A stretch of 64,000 nt of DNA from Anaeramoeba flamelloides. Lineage: Eukaryota > Metamonada > Anaeramoebidae. Of the stretch, positions 36,101-48,538 are shown one piece after another. Numbering within the stretch: position 1 is the stretch's first letter; every line of letters begins with the position of its first letter. Made by a program: the position numbers and the translations under genes. Location of the stretch: assembly GCA_027625915.1 (NCBI GenBank), contig JANTQA010000060.1:1-64000 (forward strand), written 5' to 3'. The notes beneath the pieces were generated by a model. The model was not told where the DNA came from. It did not search any database and saw nothing but the letters and a program-made list of their open reading frames with translations.

Positions 36101-38446
36101 AACTTTTTTTTACAAATTTTTTTTTTGCAAATATTTTTTAAAATATTGTAATCAAAAAAAATCATAAAGAAAGAATATCATTTCCAAAGAATAAAGTAAA
36201 GGGGTTGAAGTCTTAGCGTATATTAAAAAACAACTACAATATCATTAATCCAATCAAAAAGAAAATTTTAAAAGGAAGGAATTAAAAGCAAAATCAATAA
36301 TTATTTTGAGTTTTTACATTTTAGATGGAAAAATAAATAATTTTTTTTAAAATCAAACAAATTCATCCACTCAATAAATCTTTATTTATGGAAGAAGGAA
36401 TTTATAAAATATCATATTTTCTTTAATCAAATCTGAATTAAGTCAATTAAATGAAAAGAAGAATTTAGGAAGTAATTTGGGGACTTCTTTTAGAATATAA
36501 TAATTTATTGGTTTCTTTAAAAATTTGGTTCAAATAAAAGGATTTCCCTTCAGTATTAAAAATAAAACCAAGTAAAGAAGACCTAATCGTATCAAATGTT
36601 ACATATAAGATCAAAAAATAAAGGTTGTTTTTTTATTTTTTCTTGGATCAATTTTTTAATTTTAATTTCTTTTTTTTAAATTGGTATGTAAACTAAATTC
36701 CAAAAATTTGAACACAGTTTAAACTGTTGAAAGAATAGCAATACAACACTTTAAATTCAATTTGGGAATAATTTTGATTTTACAAACTATTTCATTTTTT
36801 TGTCTTTTTTGTTTTGTTTTTTCATTTCCTTTTTGCAGTTACGTAATCTGTTTCGTTAGTTCTGGATTTTTTTTTCGATGGTTGATAGAAGGTTAGTGTT
36901 GAGTTTGTTAAATTGGAAAATCACATACAATTGGTCAATGGTATCTTTACATTTGATCGATCAACAATTGTTGGTGAAATTTCATCAAATTTACAAAAAT
37001 ACATTTTTTTTTCAGCTTGTTTCATCATTTTAGGCTCACTGGTTTTTATTTTTGAGTTTTATATTTTTTTCTTTTATTTGGATGAAAATGATTACTTATA
37101 AAAATATTAATACTGGGTTACTTAAATGTGTTTTTATATTAAGTTTGGAAAAATATAATAAATTGAGTTTTTTTTTGCCTATTTTGGTGTTTCTGTGATG
37201 TTTAAATTTTTGGAATGGGGTTTAGATACATTATACTATGATATTTTCTATCTGTTCTTTATATTGACCATTTTCACGAGAAGGTGGCCAATTACAAATT
37301 AGTCATATTCTTGCAAAAGTGTTCATAGACAACACATTGCATAATCTAATAGCATTGTATTTAATAAGGACAAGCTTATCTCTTTTTAAAATCATTTTTT
37401 TTTGAAATTTCAATCTTTTTTTAATTTGAATATGACCAATTTGAAAAAACAAAAACAAGTTTAGATTTGCATTGCTTGTTGTCGTGGTGGGAAATTCCAA
37501 CCTAAGGAGTTTAAGAAAACGGCCTAAAGATATACATCTTCAACATCATGAAGACTTTTCCTATTCAAAAAAAATTTGCAACAAAGTCTTATTTACTCCA
37601 TTCATGAAAGAATATATGTACAAAATAATATATTTTTTGTTTCATTGTTAAATTATTTTTTTTTTTCATATTTAATCCAAATTTTTTGTCAAAATCTTGT
37701 GATATAATCTGTAATTTTTTTTTTTTTATTTTTGTTTTGAATTTATCTCCAATATTCCTTATTCTTTTCGAATAAAAAAATGAAATTTCCATGTTTTGAA
37801 AATTAAATTATTCCATTTTTGTTCAAATTTATTTGTTGACTTTTCTCAATTTTTTTTTTGCTTTAATTACAACAATTCATACTTAAACGTAGGTTAAATA
37901 AGCATTTTTGCTAGAATACTTCCGATTTAAGATCGACCATCTTCTCGCGAAAATGGTTATTATAACAGTAGCGAATTTCGATAAAGAAATGTTTTTTAAT
38001 ATTCCGAACCCTCAGACACCGAGGTACTCAAAAGTTGACAATTTTACGTACCCTCCTTAAGAATTTACAAATAATAAATCTTTTTTTAGAATGCGTGTTA
38101 AAAAAGTTTTAGAAAGTCACATGGAAATCAACTTAAACATTGAAATCGAGGAATGTTATGAACACTTTTTAAAATTGCTTTCTGAAAATGACAAATAAAA
38201 AGAGAAAGATTATTATGAATGTGATCTGAATATCAAGTCGAAACTTTAAAATTCCTCAAAATCTGGTGGTAAAAGGAATTACCAATGACTTGTTTTTTTG
38301 TTCAACATTAAATATATTTTCTTGTTGTTTTTAGGAACGTAAAACATTTTTCTGGAAGTATTATTCTTTTGAATTTTAATGTTTGGTTGGTTGTTTGTTA
38401 CTTCTCAAATGTTTTGGATGATTAAGGTTCAGAAAACAATAAAAAA

Positions 38447-38483
<37 letters not shown>

Positions 38484-39066
38484 GTTCACAAAATGCACAA
38501 AATTGTGGCAAACAAAATTATCTAATCTTTCGAAAAATGAAAGAAATTTGAATTTAAATCAACACCTGAATACATCTGAATGTTTCGTGAAATAAAGAAC
38601 CAATTTTTTTTTCTTATTGCAAATTGGGCTCAAAAAAGAGATTTGTTTTTGATGATTAATCAAAACAAAAGAGAAAAAAAAAAATAAAAAAAATTTAAAA
38701 TGAAAAAATAAAAAAAAATACCATATAAATTTCCCCCAAGGTATAGTACCCTCTCGGATCACCCAATCTAGCAGACTGCTTCAACAGATCACGGGCAAGT
38801 TGGGGATCTTTTTCTATCAAGGATTGTGCCATTTCGAATAAGGCTTGTGCTTCTTTGAATTTTTCTGGATCAACCCGTGATAAATTTGCTTTGGGATATT
38901 TTTCACCTTTTTTGCTCTGCTCATAAAGATCAAGATCAATTTTTACGGACGGCTGTTTCTTCCAAAAGCCATAATCTTCAAATCCAAGAGAGCGGAGGTA
39001 GTAATAAAATAGTACCAAGATCATTGCCACTAGCAAATTTGTAAATACAGTGGAAACTGGTGGCAT
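33173..39066 (-). CDS. SEL1L/Hrd3-type ER-associated degradation protein
   Basis: Exon 1 (38722-39066) encodes 115 residues and exon 2 (33173-34966) encodes 597, giving 712. They join in phase 0 across a GT-AG intron of 3755 bp (donor ATG|GTATTT). The N-terminus carries a hydrophobic anchor at about residues 10-27. Most of the rest is a solenoid of Sel1-like repeats (A..LG..Y..G.GV..), for example NLGRFYESGLGG and KLGKMYRDGIGTD. The segment RAVKSYKIVAEEGHW...LANLGYEIAQSN closely follows the SEL1L/Hrd3 signature. The last 25 or so residues form a second membrane segment. SEL1L/Hrd3 stabilises the HRD1 ubiquitin ligase and hands misfolded lumenal proteins to it (known). A signal anchor rather than a cleaved signal is my reading. 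The intron hosts element U2 and a candidate small gene on the other strand. Confidence 0.93.
36691..37222. mobile_element. TA-target element U, copy 2 (532 bp), in SEL1L intron
   Basis: TA bases are at 36689-36690 and 37223-37224. The ends are AACTAAATTCCAAAAATTTG and an inverse with TGGAATGGGG. It is inverted relative to U1 and colinear with U3. Confidence 0.85.
37953..38198 (+). CDS. Candidate small nested gene (67 aa) in the SEL1L intron, opposite strand
   Basis: Two open segments, 37953-38047 and 38090-38198, join in frame if a 42-bp GT...AG stretch is spliced out (acceptor TTTTTTTAG). The product would read MVIITVANFDKEMFFNIPNP, then QTPRYSKVDNFT, then MRVKKVLESHMEINLNIEIE and ECYEHFLKLLSENDK. 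Composition is much more mixed than the surrounding intron, with CG-containing codons rarely used elsewhere here. The frame is open for a further 14 codons upstream of the ATG. I recognise no family. It could be a genuine small gene, a transferred fragment, or the remains of an old mobile element. The intron would be far shorter than others in the window, which weakens the case. Confidence 0.35.
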
Positions 39067-39689
39067 CCAGCTTTAGTGAATTACCACCAATATAAAGTTT
39101 AATTCTTTGTGGTAAATTAAAATTGTTTAAATTTAGTGAAAATAAAGAATTAATCGAAGAATCTGATGTTTAAGAAGAGAAAAAATGAAAAATGAAATTT
39201 GGTTTTTTTGATGAGTTTCTTAATTTTTTAGTTGAAATTACAAGAATTTAAGGTTCACAAAAAACAGATTTCAGATATTTTCTAGTCCAAACTTTACAAG
39301 AATTAACTCCTACTTCTTGTATTTTTATTTACTTGGGTTTTTATTTCGAAAGTTACAACAATTTCTTTTTCACTCATTTTTTTTAGAATCTTAAGTAACT
39401 TGCAAACAAAAAATAATCTTCTAGTAAATTATATATTCAAATCAAAAATTTTTAACACATCCTGAAATTAAAAAATGAAGTAAAAATCTGATTGATATAA
39501 CAGTAAACTTATTTTTAGATAATTTTCAGAAATGAATTATTGTTTTTAAAAGTTTGATCTTTATTTTTCGCATTATTGAAATTTTCGAAATTTTACTTTT
39601 TCAACCTATTTTTAAATTATTTAAACCAAAATTATTTTCTTTCTTTCTTTCTTTCTTTATTTTTGAAGAGAGAAAATGCCTTTTCTCTG
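39067..39689. other. 5' flank of SEL1L
   Basis: Presumed promoter region. About 39400-39640 is an inverted fragment of repeat DD, and a (TTTC)n run lies at 39639-39658. No other gene. Confidence 0.45.
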
Positions 39690-40440
39690 ATGTACCGTTA
39701 GGTTTTATTTAATTTCAGAAATTAACTGAAAATTTATTTAATTATAGGTTTATGTCTTAATGTCATACAAAACCGCTGTTAACTTTTCCAGAATTCAAAA
39801 GAATTGAGTAAAATCTTTGATTTTTCTCCATTCTTATAAATTTTGGAAAAGTTATGACACTTGACGAATCTCACCTCATTTCTAAGCTTTTTTTTGAGAA
39901 AATTTTTTAAAGAATCACAAATTATATTATAACTTTCTAATGAAAATATAAATAATTAATTTGTTTTATTATTAATATCAGAGATAGTATAATTTTTTTT
40001 ATTATTTTTATATAACCGATATATACATTTTTCGATTTTTCTAATCGGACAGGCTTCGTTAGGTTTTCTTGACTTTTCTGTTTATTTGGAAAATCAATAG
40101 ATTTTCATTAGGTTTTTTTGAGTTTTCTATTTATTTGGAAAATCTATTGATTTTCATTAGGTTTTTCTGAGTTTCCTATTTATTTGGAAAAGGAATAGAT
40201 TTTCGTTAGGCTTTTTTTGCTTTTCAAAATAAACCAAAAATTTATTAAAATTTTCTGTTTATTTCAAAAATTAAAAAAAAACAAGAAACTTCACAAATAA
40301 AATATAAAACCGCAAAAAATCCTAGAACACTTTGATGACAAAATAAAACACCTCACAAAACCCTAGGCACTTGAATATACTTGGTGGACACTTTTCGTTT
40401 GGTTTTCCAGAGTTTAAAAGAAGTAAAAAATCCATGGTTT
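39690..40440. repeat. Palindromic module repeat family V, locus B, with 49-bp tandem units
   Basis: TTAGGTTTT starts units at 40059, 40108, 40157 and 40206, exactly 49 bp apart. Each holds TTTCTATTTATTTGGAAAAT and an ATTGATTTTC end. Around them are the inverted modules seen at loci A and C, such as AATAAACCAAAAATTTATT and CCTAGGCACTTGAA. Confidence 0.7.
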
Positions 40441-41514
40441 TTTTTTCGATTCATTTGAATCCTAGGACACAAAATAATTATCATAAGGGTTTTTTTTCTC
40501 TATTTCACTTTTGTTAGATGAGTATCGTATTTTCAAAACGGTTAGTTATTATCTTTTCACAGTAAATATCTCAAAGTTGAATTAAACTAAAATTCATCAT
40601 TGTAACATTTATTTAAATTTTATTACCCCAAAAACAACTTTTTTCCCTAGAGACTTTTAAAAAAATGTTGTTATACTAAAAACAACAATAACTACAACAG
40701 TTTCAAATATTTTAAGTTCTAGAATATTGGTTTTATTCCTCAATAAACTCTATTATTAAAGATGAAAGGTTAATGAAAGTGATAGTTTTGTTTAACTTGA
40801 AATTTTCTATTTTATTTTTTCTATACGAGTGTAGAACCAGTAAATTGATTTCAAAATCAATTTTATATCAAAAAGTTAAATAATGAGGGCTAATTAAAAC
40901 TGTAAAAATGACAATTCTTGTGGATTGTTTCAACATCTTATGCCTTTTTTATTCAATTAGAAACATAAATACTTTGAAAAAAATTTTACAAAAAATACAG
41001 TTTATAACTTTTTTAATGAAGGTATATAGTTAAATTCGCTTCTTTTTTTAAAAAAATCAGCACACTCTTCAAAATTATGCCTTTCAAGAACAATTAAAAA
41101 AAAAAAAAGAATATCTAAAAAGTTTCATAATAACACTTAAAAACTAAAATTGTCAAAAACAACAGTAAATGGTTGAAAAAAAAAATTAAAGTCTAAAACC
41201 GGTTATTGAACAACTGTATAATGTGATCACTATGGAGAAAAAAGGGTTTAATTCTTTTAATTTGAAATACAACATACTAATTCTTCACATATTATTATAA
41301 TAACCTCAAAACTTGACAAAAACAATGTTTTAACTTATTGTATATCTCAGTAATTTTAAATTCTTGTAACCTGTAATCTCTTAAAAATTGTGCAAGCTTT
41401 AATAGGCCCAATTTCATTCACCACATGACTCCAAATTCAGAGATTTCTTTATTTGTCCTAGTCAAAATTTAACTTCCCGTTTTGGGCATGCTAAAAAAAT
41501 TCAAAAAATATCTA
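40441..41514. other. Gene-free DNA with a probable Y-family end
   Basis: About 41150-41218 matches the right inverted repeat of element Y, ending ACCGGTTATTGAACAACTG before TA. I could not fix the matching left end. No gene. Confidence 0.4.
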
Positions 41515-42709
41515 CAGTATGTTCGATAACCCTGTTGACAAAAATATTTTTTTTAAACTTTTACTGTGGTTTTAACAAAAATGTGTTTTTAAGTGTAGTT
41601 TTCCAACTTTTTTCGCTTGTGTTCTTTTTGATCTGTTGTTGAAATAAAAAATTTTCAGGAGTATTTTTCTTTTTTAAAAGGAAGTCAATCTTGACTATAA
41701 TATTGCCATTCTCAAAGTAATAAAAGAAATTTTTATTCAAAGTTATCTTATATATTATTTCTTCTATTTTGCTTGAAAAATTGAAAGATTTTGCTATAAT
41801 CAATAAAAAATGATCTTTTACTGGTATTTGAATTACAAATGGAAAAAAATTTTCACTTCATTTTCAATTTCCTATTTCCAATCGGGTTTTTAAACTACAA
41901 TCTACTTAATTAAAAAAATCGATATATTATAGAATCTGGAAAAGGAAGTGAAAATTTTTCCTATTTGCAATTCAAATACCAATAAGAGATTTAATTTCCT
42001 CTCATAATTAAACTTGTTGAAAACGAATTGATTTAACAATAATTTGGTCATTGAGCATGTTCTTGTAGAATTTTAATCAGATTAATTATCTGATAATTAA
42101 CTTTTGATTCAAAATGAAATATTCTTTCATTTTGGATTCTTCTCTCATCCAATAGAGGGAAAAAAATAATGAAAACAAATAACTAAAGTTAATCAATTGC
42201 AAGATATGATTTGAAGACGATAGGTTAAAGGAAAAAAGGAAAATGAAATGAAATTTTTGGTTTACTTTTTCAAAAAAACTTTGAAAAATTGTTATCATTT
42301 TTGCTTATATGTGGAGACACAGTAAAAAAGTTTTTGGGAAACTCTTTTTATCCTTTTTATTGATATTTTTTTGTTTTTATTCAAATTAAAAGATTTGGTT
42401 GTTGTCAATTTTGGTGTTCTTGTGTTAAAATTTGGTTCAATTATATCTCTTTTATCAGGAGATTGACCTTGAAGGTTGTAGAAAAACACTTGGATAATAT
42501 GAATATTGTAAATATTGTTTGATTTGAAAATGGAGTTAAACTGGACTATATTTTTCGTAAAACACAAAATAAAAACTAAAAACCACAGTTATTGAAAAAA
42601 TAAACAAATTAAAAAAAAAAAAAACAACAGTTATTTCAAAAAAAAACACAAATAATTTTCAAAAACACATATTAAAAATTCGACAGGGGTTATTTAACAA
42701 TTTGTACTG
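41515..42709. mobile_element. TA-target element Y, copy 2 (about 1.2 kb)
   Basis: TA is at 41513-41514, and TG (probably mutated TA) at 42710-42711. The ends are CAGTATGTTCGATAACCC and an inverse with GGGTTATTTAACAATTTG. Its right half aligns with Y1 (AACAACAGTTATTT and TTTTCAAAAACACA words). A hairpin insertion sits in the middle. Confidence 0.7.
41808..41995. mobile_element. Short hairpin element inside Y2
   Basis: The left arm GGTATTTGAATTACAAATGG and a right arm with CATTTGCAATTCAAATACC-like inverse pair for about 50 bp around a 90-bp loop. The ends are approximate. It is not present at this point in Y1. Confidence 0.55.
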
Positions 42710-42711
42710 TG

Positions 42712-45700
42712 TTAAAGGGATAATTTAAACACCCCAACGAATCACAATACCATTCGAATTATCCTCACAATTGTCCACTCAGAAATTATTTTTTATTTTT
42801 GAAGAAAATAAAGAAAAAAGGCTTTTCTTTAAACCACAACAAAGACAGCAAAAAAAATAAAATCGTAAACAGATTTTGAACATTAGGATCGCAGATCAAA
42901 GCCAGGATTTTGCTCTTTGTCGAAAAATAAAAGAAACAAAATTTTCATTCATCTTTCCATCAAATTGCTTCAAGCGATCTTTGCCAAATATCAATTATTT
43001 AATTTTACAAATCTTGAATAAGTTCTGATGTTAACGTTTTGAGTTTGAGACTTTAAAAGTAAAAGTAAATCTTTTTTTTGTCTTTTTTATTTAAAAAAGT
43101 TGAATGAAAAAGTTGCTTCTTTTATTTTTACACACAACGTCCTCTTGGAAAAATCCAATTTACATAAGAATCTGTACCTTGCTCTTTTTTGTTTTTTGTG
43201 TTGTGCATAATCCACCAAGATTTATGAAAAAAAAAAAAAAACAAGAACATCACCACAAATCAGCAACAATCAAATTTGTTTCCATCTTTTCTTTCTTTGA
43301 CTAAGAGTGTTTTTGGCTGGTTTCATTTCTTTGTTGGGGTAAGTGGATTGATCATTCAAAAAACAGATTGAAAGAGGATAATAGGAAAATTATTGATCTT
43401 ATTCTTGCAGATATGAACAAAATTGTTTGGTAATATCAAAACACTTCAAGTACGCATCTTTTTTTTCTCTTCAAACCAAAACTGAAAATAAAGGAGAAAA
43501 AATCAAAAAACAGAATCAAACAAAAATATTGAGAAATGAAATGAAAATAAATGCTTCTGATCTTGTGCTCACTCAAAAAACCTTTTTGGTTTTCCCAATC
43601 TTTTCCAATTTAAAATTGTTCAAATGTTTATAAATTGATGATCAAGTTTGAAAGATCCAAGGTTTTATAAAAGTAAAGAGATGTTTTCTACTAACCCTAC
43701 ACACCAAAATACCACTTCAGCTTTTTATTTGTTTTACTCGCGTTTTTGTTGAATTTCAAACATTTCTTTTTGAAACCTAAATCACAAACAATTTGAAATA
43801 ATTATTTTCTATTATTTAACAGTTTAGTCAATGATTAAGAACGAAGAAAAGTGATCTAAACCAACAACCAAATAATAGTTGTTTCAAATTTTGGAAATTG
43901 TTGTTCTCAAAAAGTGTTGTTTTTATGAATAATTTGATCTTTTATCAAAGTGAAAATAATTTTTTGTTCACAAATAAATCGAACTTAAATTCCACCCAAA
44001 ATTTAATTTTTAAACATATCCGTTCTCTTCAAGATCAGTGGTAAATTTTTCATCAAAAATAACTCTTTAAAAAAATTTAGTGTAACTTATATTCTCCTTT
44101 TTTTGTTTTTTGTTTTTATTTTTTTTTTTGTTCCTTTAAAATATGATTAAAGTTCCTAAAATAGTAAAAAGTTCAATAAAAAAATCATGAACTAATTGAT
44201 GTTGGTGTTTTTCAAAACTCTCAAAATTTGGATTGACATTAAAATTTCGAAAAATTTCTAATGTTAAAGGGATGACACTCTAAAATAAGAACACCAAATA
44301 AATGTAAACCCTAGTTTGAGATTTTTAAAATCTCTTCTGACAACTTAAAATATTTTTTTTTCAAAAAAGACAAGATCTATAGACGATCGAAATATATTGC
44401 TGAAGAACCAAAACAGTTTTGTTGGTTTTTTTTTTTAGCGTTTTCGGTTTTAAAAAGATCTTTGGTTGTCTCAAATTTTCAAAAATAATTTATTAGAAAC
44501 TTGGATTAGATCACAAGGAAAAAATTCACAGAAACAAGATAATTTATGATCTAAAACAGTAGTTTTTTAAAAAAAGTGCTTTTGATTTAATCAAAAAATA
44601 AATAGTAAAAAAAAAATAACAGCCTGTGTAATTTAAATAATCTTACAAGTTGTGATTGTCTATCTGAAATAATATCAATTTTTTTTCATAATGAGTCTCC
44701 CAAAAATAGTTTGTTTTTCATAAATTTGTTTTTCCATCCCAAAACCAAATAAAAGAAAACACATTCAATTTTTTCGTGTTTGTTCTTTAATTTTTGTTAA
44801 CAGAGCCCGATTAAAAAGAAATTCAAATATTTTTTACCTCATTTTAAAAAAATTTTTTTTCAAAGATCTCTGAATTTTTTTTTGATGAATCTGAACTATT
44901 AATTTCAAAAAAGTGGGTTTGTTCATGTAAAAAAAAAGTCTTTAATTCGTTTAAAATTTCTCGGGATTTCAATAAAAATAATGGGTTTAAATTTAACAAA
45001 ACTTGGTGACAATTAATTCAATGAAACTGCCTTCACACAAGGTTTCTAGATTCAACATTATCTAAAAAAAAAAAAAATTAAAAATAAAATGAATTAAAAA
45101 ACAGTTCTTTAATTCAATAAAAATTTTGTTGATAAATTTCAAAACTGTAGCTATTTTGCTCAATGAACCCCGTTTTGAAGAAAATGTAAAGTGTTAATTG
45201 TTCTGAAGAGAAATGATATTTTTGTATTTTATTTTTTTTTAACTTTTAGATATTTTTTGTGATTTTGTTCTTAATTTGAAAAATTATAAACAGGGTATTG
45301 AAAATAAAGCTTTGAGAACCGACTAAAGACAAAATGCAAAACCAATTTTTAAAAGAAGATTCCAATAAGGTTTGATCAAATTTAAATTTTTTTTTTGAAT
45401 GTTTTTTTATTTTTTTTTTTTATTTATTTTAAAATCAAGAAACGAACTTGTGTCAACCATTGCTAATAAGCCATGGGTTTGAGTAATCTGAAAGAAGCAA
45501 CAGAGATCTGGATGAAAAATCTTTTTGTTTCAAATTTGGAAATAATAGATCCTTAAATGTTCACAAAGAAAACAGTTTCTTACTTTGCAATTGAAATCCC
45601 AGATCATACCATTGAGGATAACAAACAAACTCCTTAAGCAGTGAAATAATGATTACTCATACATACCAAGATAATAATAAATAATCCTCACCAGTTTTGA

Positions 45701-45851
45701 AAATAGTGAAACCAAAAAGTTTTAAGAATTCATCACCAAAGAAACACACTTAGCATTGTTATCCATTTTGCTGAGACTTTATAGAAACTTTTGTTTTTTT
45801 TTTTAATTTTTGAAAAAAACAATCAGTCACAAGATCCTGATTTGCTAATAA
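42712..45851. other. Three-kilobase gene-free region
   Basis: I checked both strands. The frames at 43104-43304 and 43427-43633 are short and unrecognised, and no repeat shared with the rest of the window was found. It holds long A and T runs and scattered ATGATC/GATCAAA words. Confidence 0.4.
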
Positions 45852-46718
45852 CCATTGTGAAAAAAATTTGGGTCATTAAAAAAAATTGGGTCAGTCAAAA
45901 ATTTGATTTCGTTTTTTAAATAGTAAATATTAGCAAAATGGTTTTTGATCAAAGTAAAATTTTATGAACAAATCTTACATTTAAGAAAAAACCAAAGTCA
46001 TTATCAATAATAATTTTCAAAGACAATATTATCTTGTTGCATTTTAACCCTTTGGAATTACTGTGGAACTCTAAAAAACAAAAATTTACTTTTAATTGTA
46101 AACTTTACTAAAAATGTTGATTTTTTTTTATTAGATTACATTCCAAGATCAAGTTAATCATTGTTTGGGAAGACCAAAAATTAATAAGTGTTTTAAATTA
46201 AGGTTTGTCTATGGGGATTTAAAGAATTTAAATGGTTTCTGAAATCTTGATATTTCGGTATTTTGAAGTTTTGATTGTAAACATTAGTGGAAAACAACCT
46301 CTTTCAAAAAAACAGCTTTTTTGGAAGATTTTATTATTCAATTTGGTTTAAAAGGATATTTAAGATTAACTGTGATAAATTTGCGTTCATTAACAATGAT
46401 AAATATCTTATTAGATTAATAGATTATAAGATTTCCTAATAAATAGTTCTCTTATTTTTAGTAAAGTTTACAATTAAAAGTAAATTTTTTGTTTTTTTAG
46501 AGTTCCACAGTAATTCCAAAGGGTTAAAATGCAACAAGATAATATTGTCTTTGAAAATTATTATTGATAATGACTTTGGTTTTTCTTAAATGTAAGATTT
46601 GTTCATAAAATTTTACTTTGATCAAAAACCATTTTGCTAATATTTACTATTTAAAAAACGAAATCAAATTTTTGACTGACCCAATTTTTTTTAATGACCC
46701 AAATTTTTTTCACAATGG
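45852..46718. mobile_element. Foldback element S (867 bp, about 260-bp arms)
   Basis: TAA flanks both sides (45849-45851, 46719-46721). The tips are CCATTGTGAAAAAAATTTGG and its inverse. The arms (to about 46115 and from about 46465) are nearly identical. The 350-bp loop has no recognised gene. A 3-bp TAA duplication would fit PIF/Harbinger-like MITEs (inference). Confidence 0.75.
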
Positions 46719-46721
46719 TAA

Positions 46722-47368
46722 ATTTCAAAAAATCTAAAAAAAAATTAGATAAATGAAAATAGTTTTATATAGGATATCACTCATCGCCCCAAGATCGACC
46801 GTTAGTGATTTTCCAATTTTTTAAGTGTTCAAATTCTAATATTGGAGTTTGAAAAAATTTTGAAAAATGTCATTGGCCGATTTGGGCACATATTGAATAT
46901 AGTTGTTTTTTAAAAAAGTACAACCAAAAAAGTTTAAATGTTGTTTTCAAAATAGGTTTATTTTTTTTTTAAATATATTTTAGATAATTGGAAAAGTTGT
47001 TCCTTCCCCATCTTAAAAATTGATAAGACATATAAATTGATTTTGTATTATCGAATTTGATCATTTATTACAAACCCTAAAATGGGGATGAAAGTTTATC
47101 AATAACCATAAAACTTTGTAAATAGATGGAAAAAATACAAGTTATCTATTTTTTGGTTTTGGATTATATTAAATAAATAAATAAAAAAAACGTTCAATTA
47201 CTGTGGATCTTCAATTTCCAAAATTGCAAAAATATCATATTTGAACAATTGAAAAACAATGATCAAAAAATACTTTCAAGTTTTCATGGTTTCTGTAATT
47301 TCTTTTTTTTTTTGACATTCAATTTTGATCTTTGTTTGTTCCAAAAAAAGAATTTCTCTTATAATGTA
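46722..47368. other. Gene-free AT-rich DNA
   Basis: No gene or shared repeat seen between foldback elements S and W. Confidence 0.4.
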
Positions 47369-48327
47369 CACTCGTTTTAAAAAATGTGAGGACTTTTTTT
47401 ATAACCTTTTCAGAATTAAAGCCTTTTGAAAGTTTTCTATTTTAAAAAAGTGAAGGATCAATCTTTAAATGTGATTTAGAGGCTGTACTATGAAGAAAGT
47501 TCCCCCTTTTTTAAAAAAGACATCACTTTATTAAAAGAGAAAACTTTCAACAAAGTTTTAATTCGGCAATTTCTCATAAAAAAAATATTTACTTTTGAAA
47601 AATGGCTGTAACTGAAATTGAAAATTTTATCTTATTATATGAGAGAAATTTGATTTCCTATTTCATAAAAGACAATTTTATTGGAGTCAACCAATCTCTA
47701 TGACTTTAAATTTTTGATGGTAGGACTGGAATGGCTGTAAAAAAAAAAAAAAAAAACTATATCACTTTTTGTTCAGAGTTCTATTTTTTAACACAGTTTT
47801 TGAAGTTTTTTACAATTTTATAAAATCTATTTCAAAAAAAACTAAAAACAAAAAAGTGTTATTAATTTTACAATTGAGAAAATTTCTTTCTTAATATTTC
47901 ATATAATGAGGAATAAGATTAAAAATACACTTAGCACCGATAATTGTGGTTTCAATTAATAATTTTATCACTTGAACAATCTTAATAATAATAATAATAA
48001 TACAATATTAAAAAAATAAAGAGCTATCCTTTTAATTTGAAATAAGAAATCTCATTTTCATTCCCCGTTATATATATATATATAAACAAAACTGTATACA
48101 AATGTTTAATTTTTTTTTTTTTTTTGTAATTCTGTTATTTTCTTTAATTGTATGCAGTTATTTTAAAGAAGTGAGGATTTTTTCCCTTTTTTTAAGATTG
48201 CAAAAATTAAAACTTTTTAACTTGGCAAATTATTTAAATAGATATTCTTATGTTTAAAATAAGAATAAAATAAAAACAAAATTTTGCAATCTATGTAAAA
48301 AAATACCTGATCTAGAAATATATAAAT

Positions 48328-48535
48328 ATATCGATCATTTGTTTCTGGGAAAACTCATCTTATGAAGAAATACAAATATTTTGGATTAAAGAATTAGTTC
48401 AAAATAACAAAAATAATAAGCATAATATCTTTGGTATTATTTAAAATAAAGACCCGATATTTATTCTATCATTATTTAATGATAAAGAAACTTATGACTT
48501 CTTTATTGAAATTTCTAAACTAAAAATTTAGAAAT
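48328..48535 (+). mobile_element. LINE tail remnant inside W
   Basis: One frame reads CFWENSSYEEIQIFWIKE, then a run like the 26223-26462 tail, with one internal stop. It corresponds to the last 70 or so residues of the LINE reverse transcriptase. Repeat V-C begins right after it. Confidence 0.6.
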
Positions 48536-48538
48536 TAG

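Noticed and set aside
36913-37101. 62-codon frame with a membrane-like end
   Set aside because: It lies wholly inside element U2, lacks an ATG start and is not kept open in U1 or U3.
43104-43633. Two short plus-strand frames of 66 and 68 codons
   Set aside because: No domain, no conservation and homopolymer-driven residues; treated as chance.
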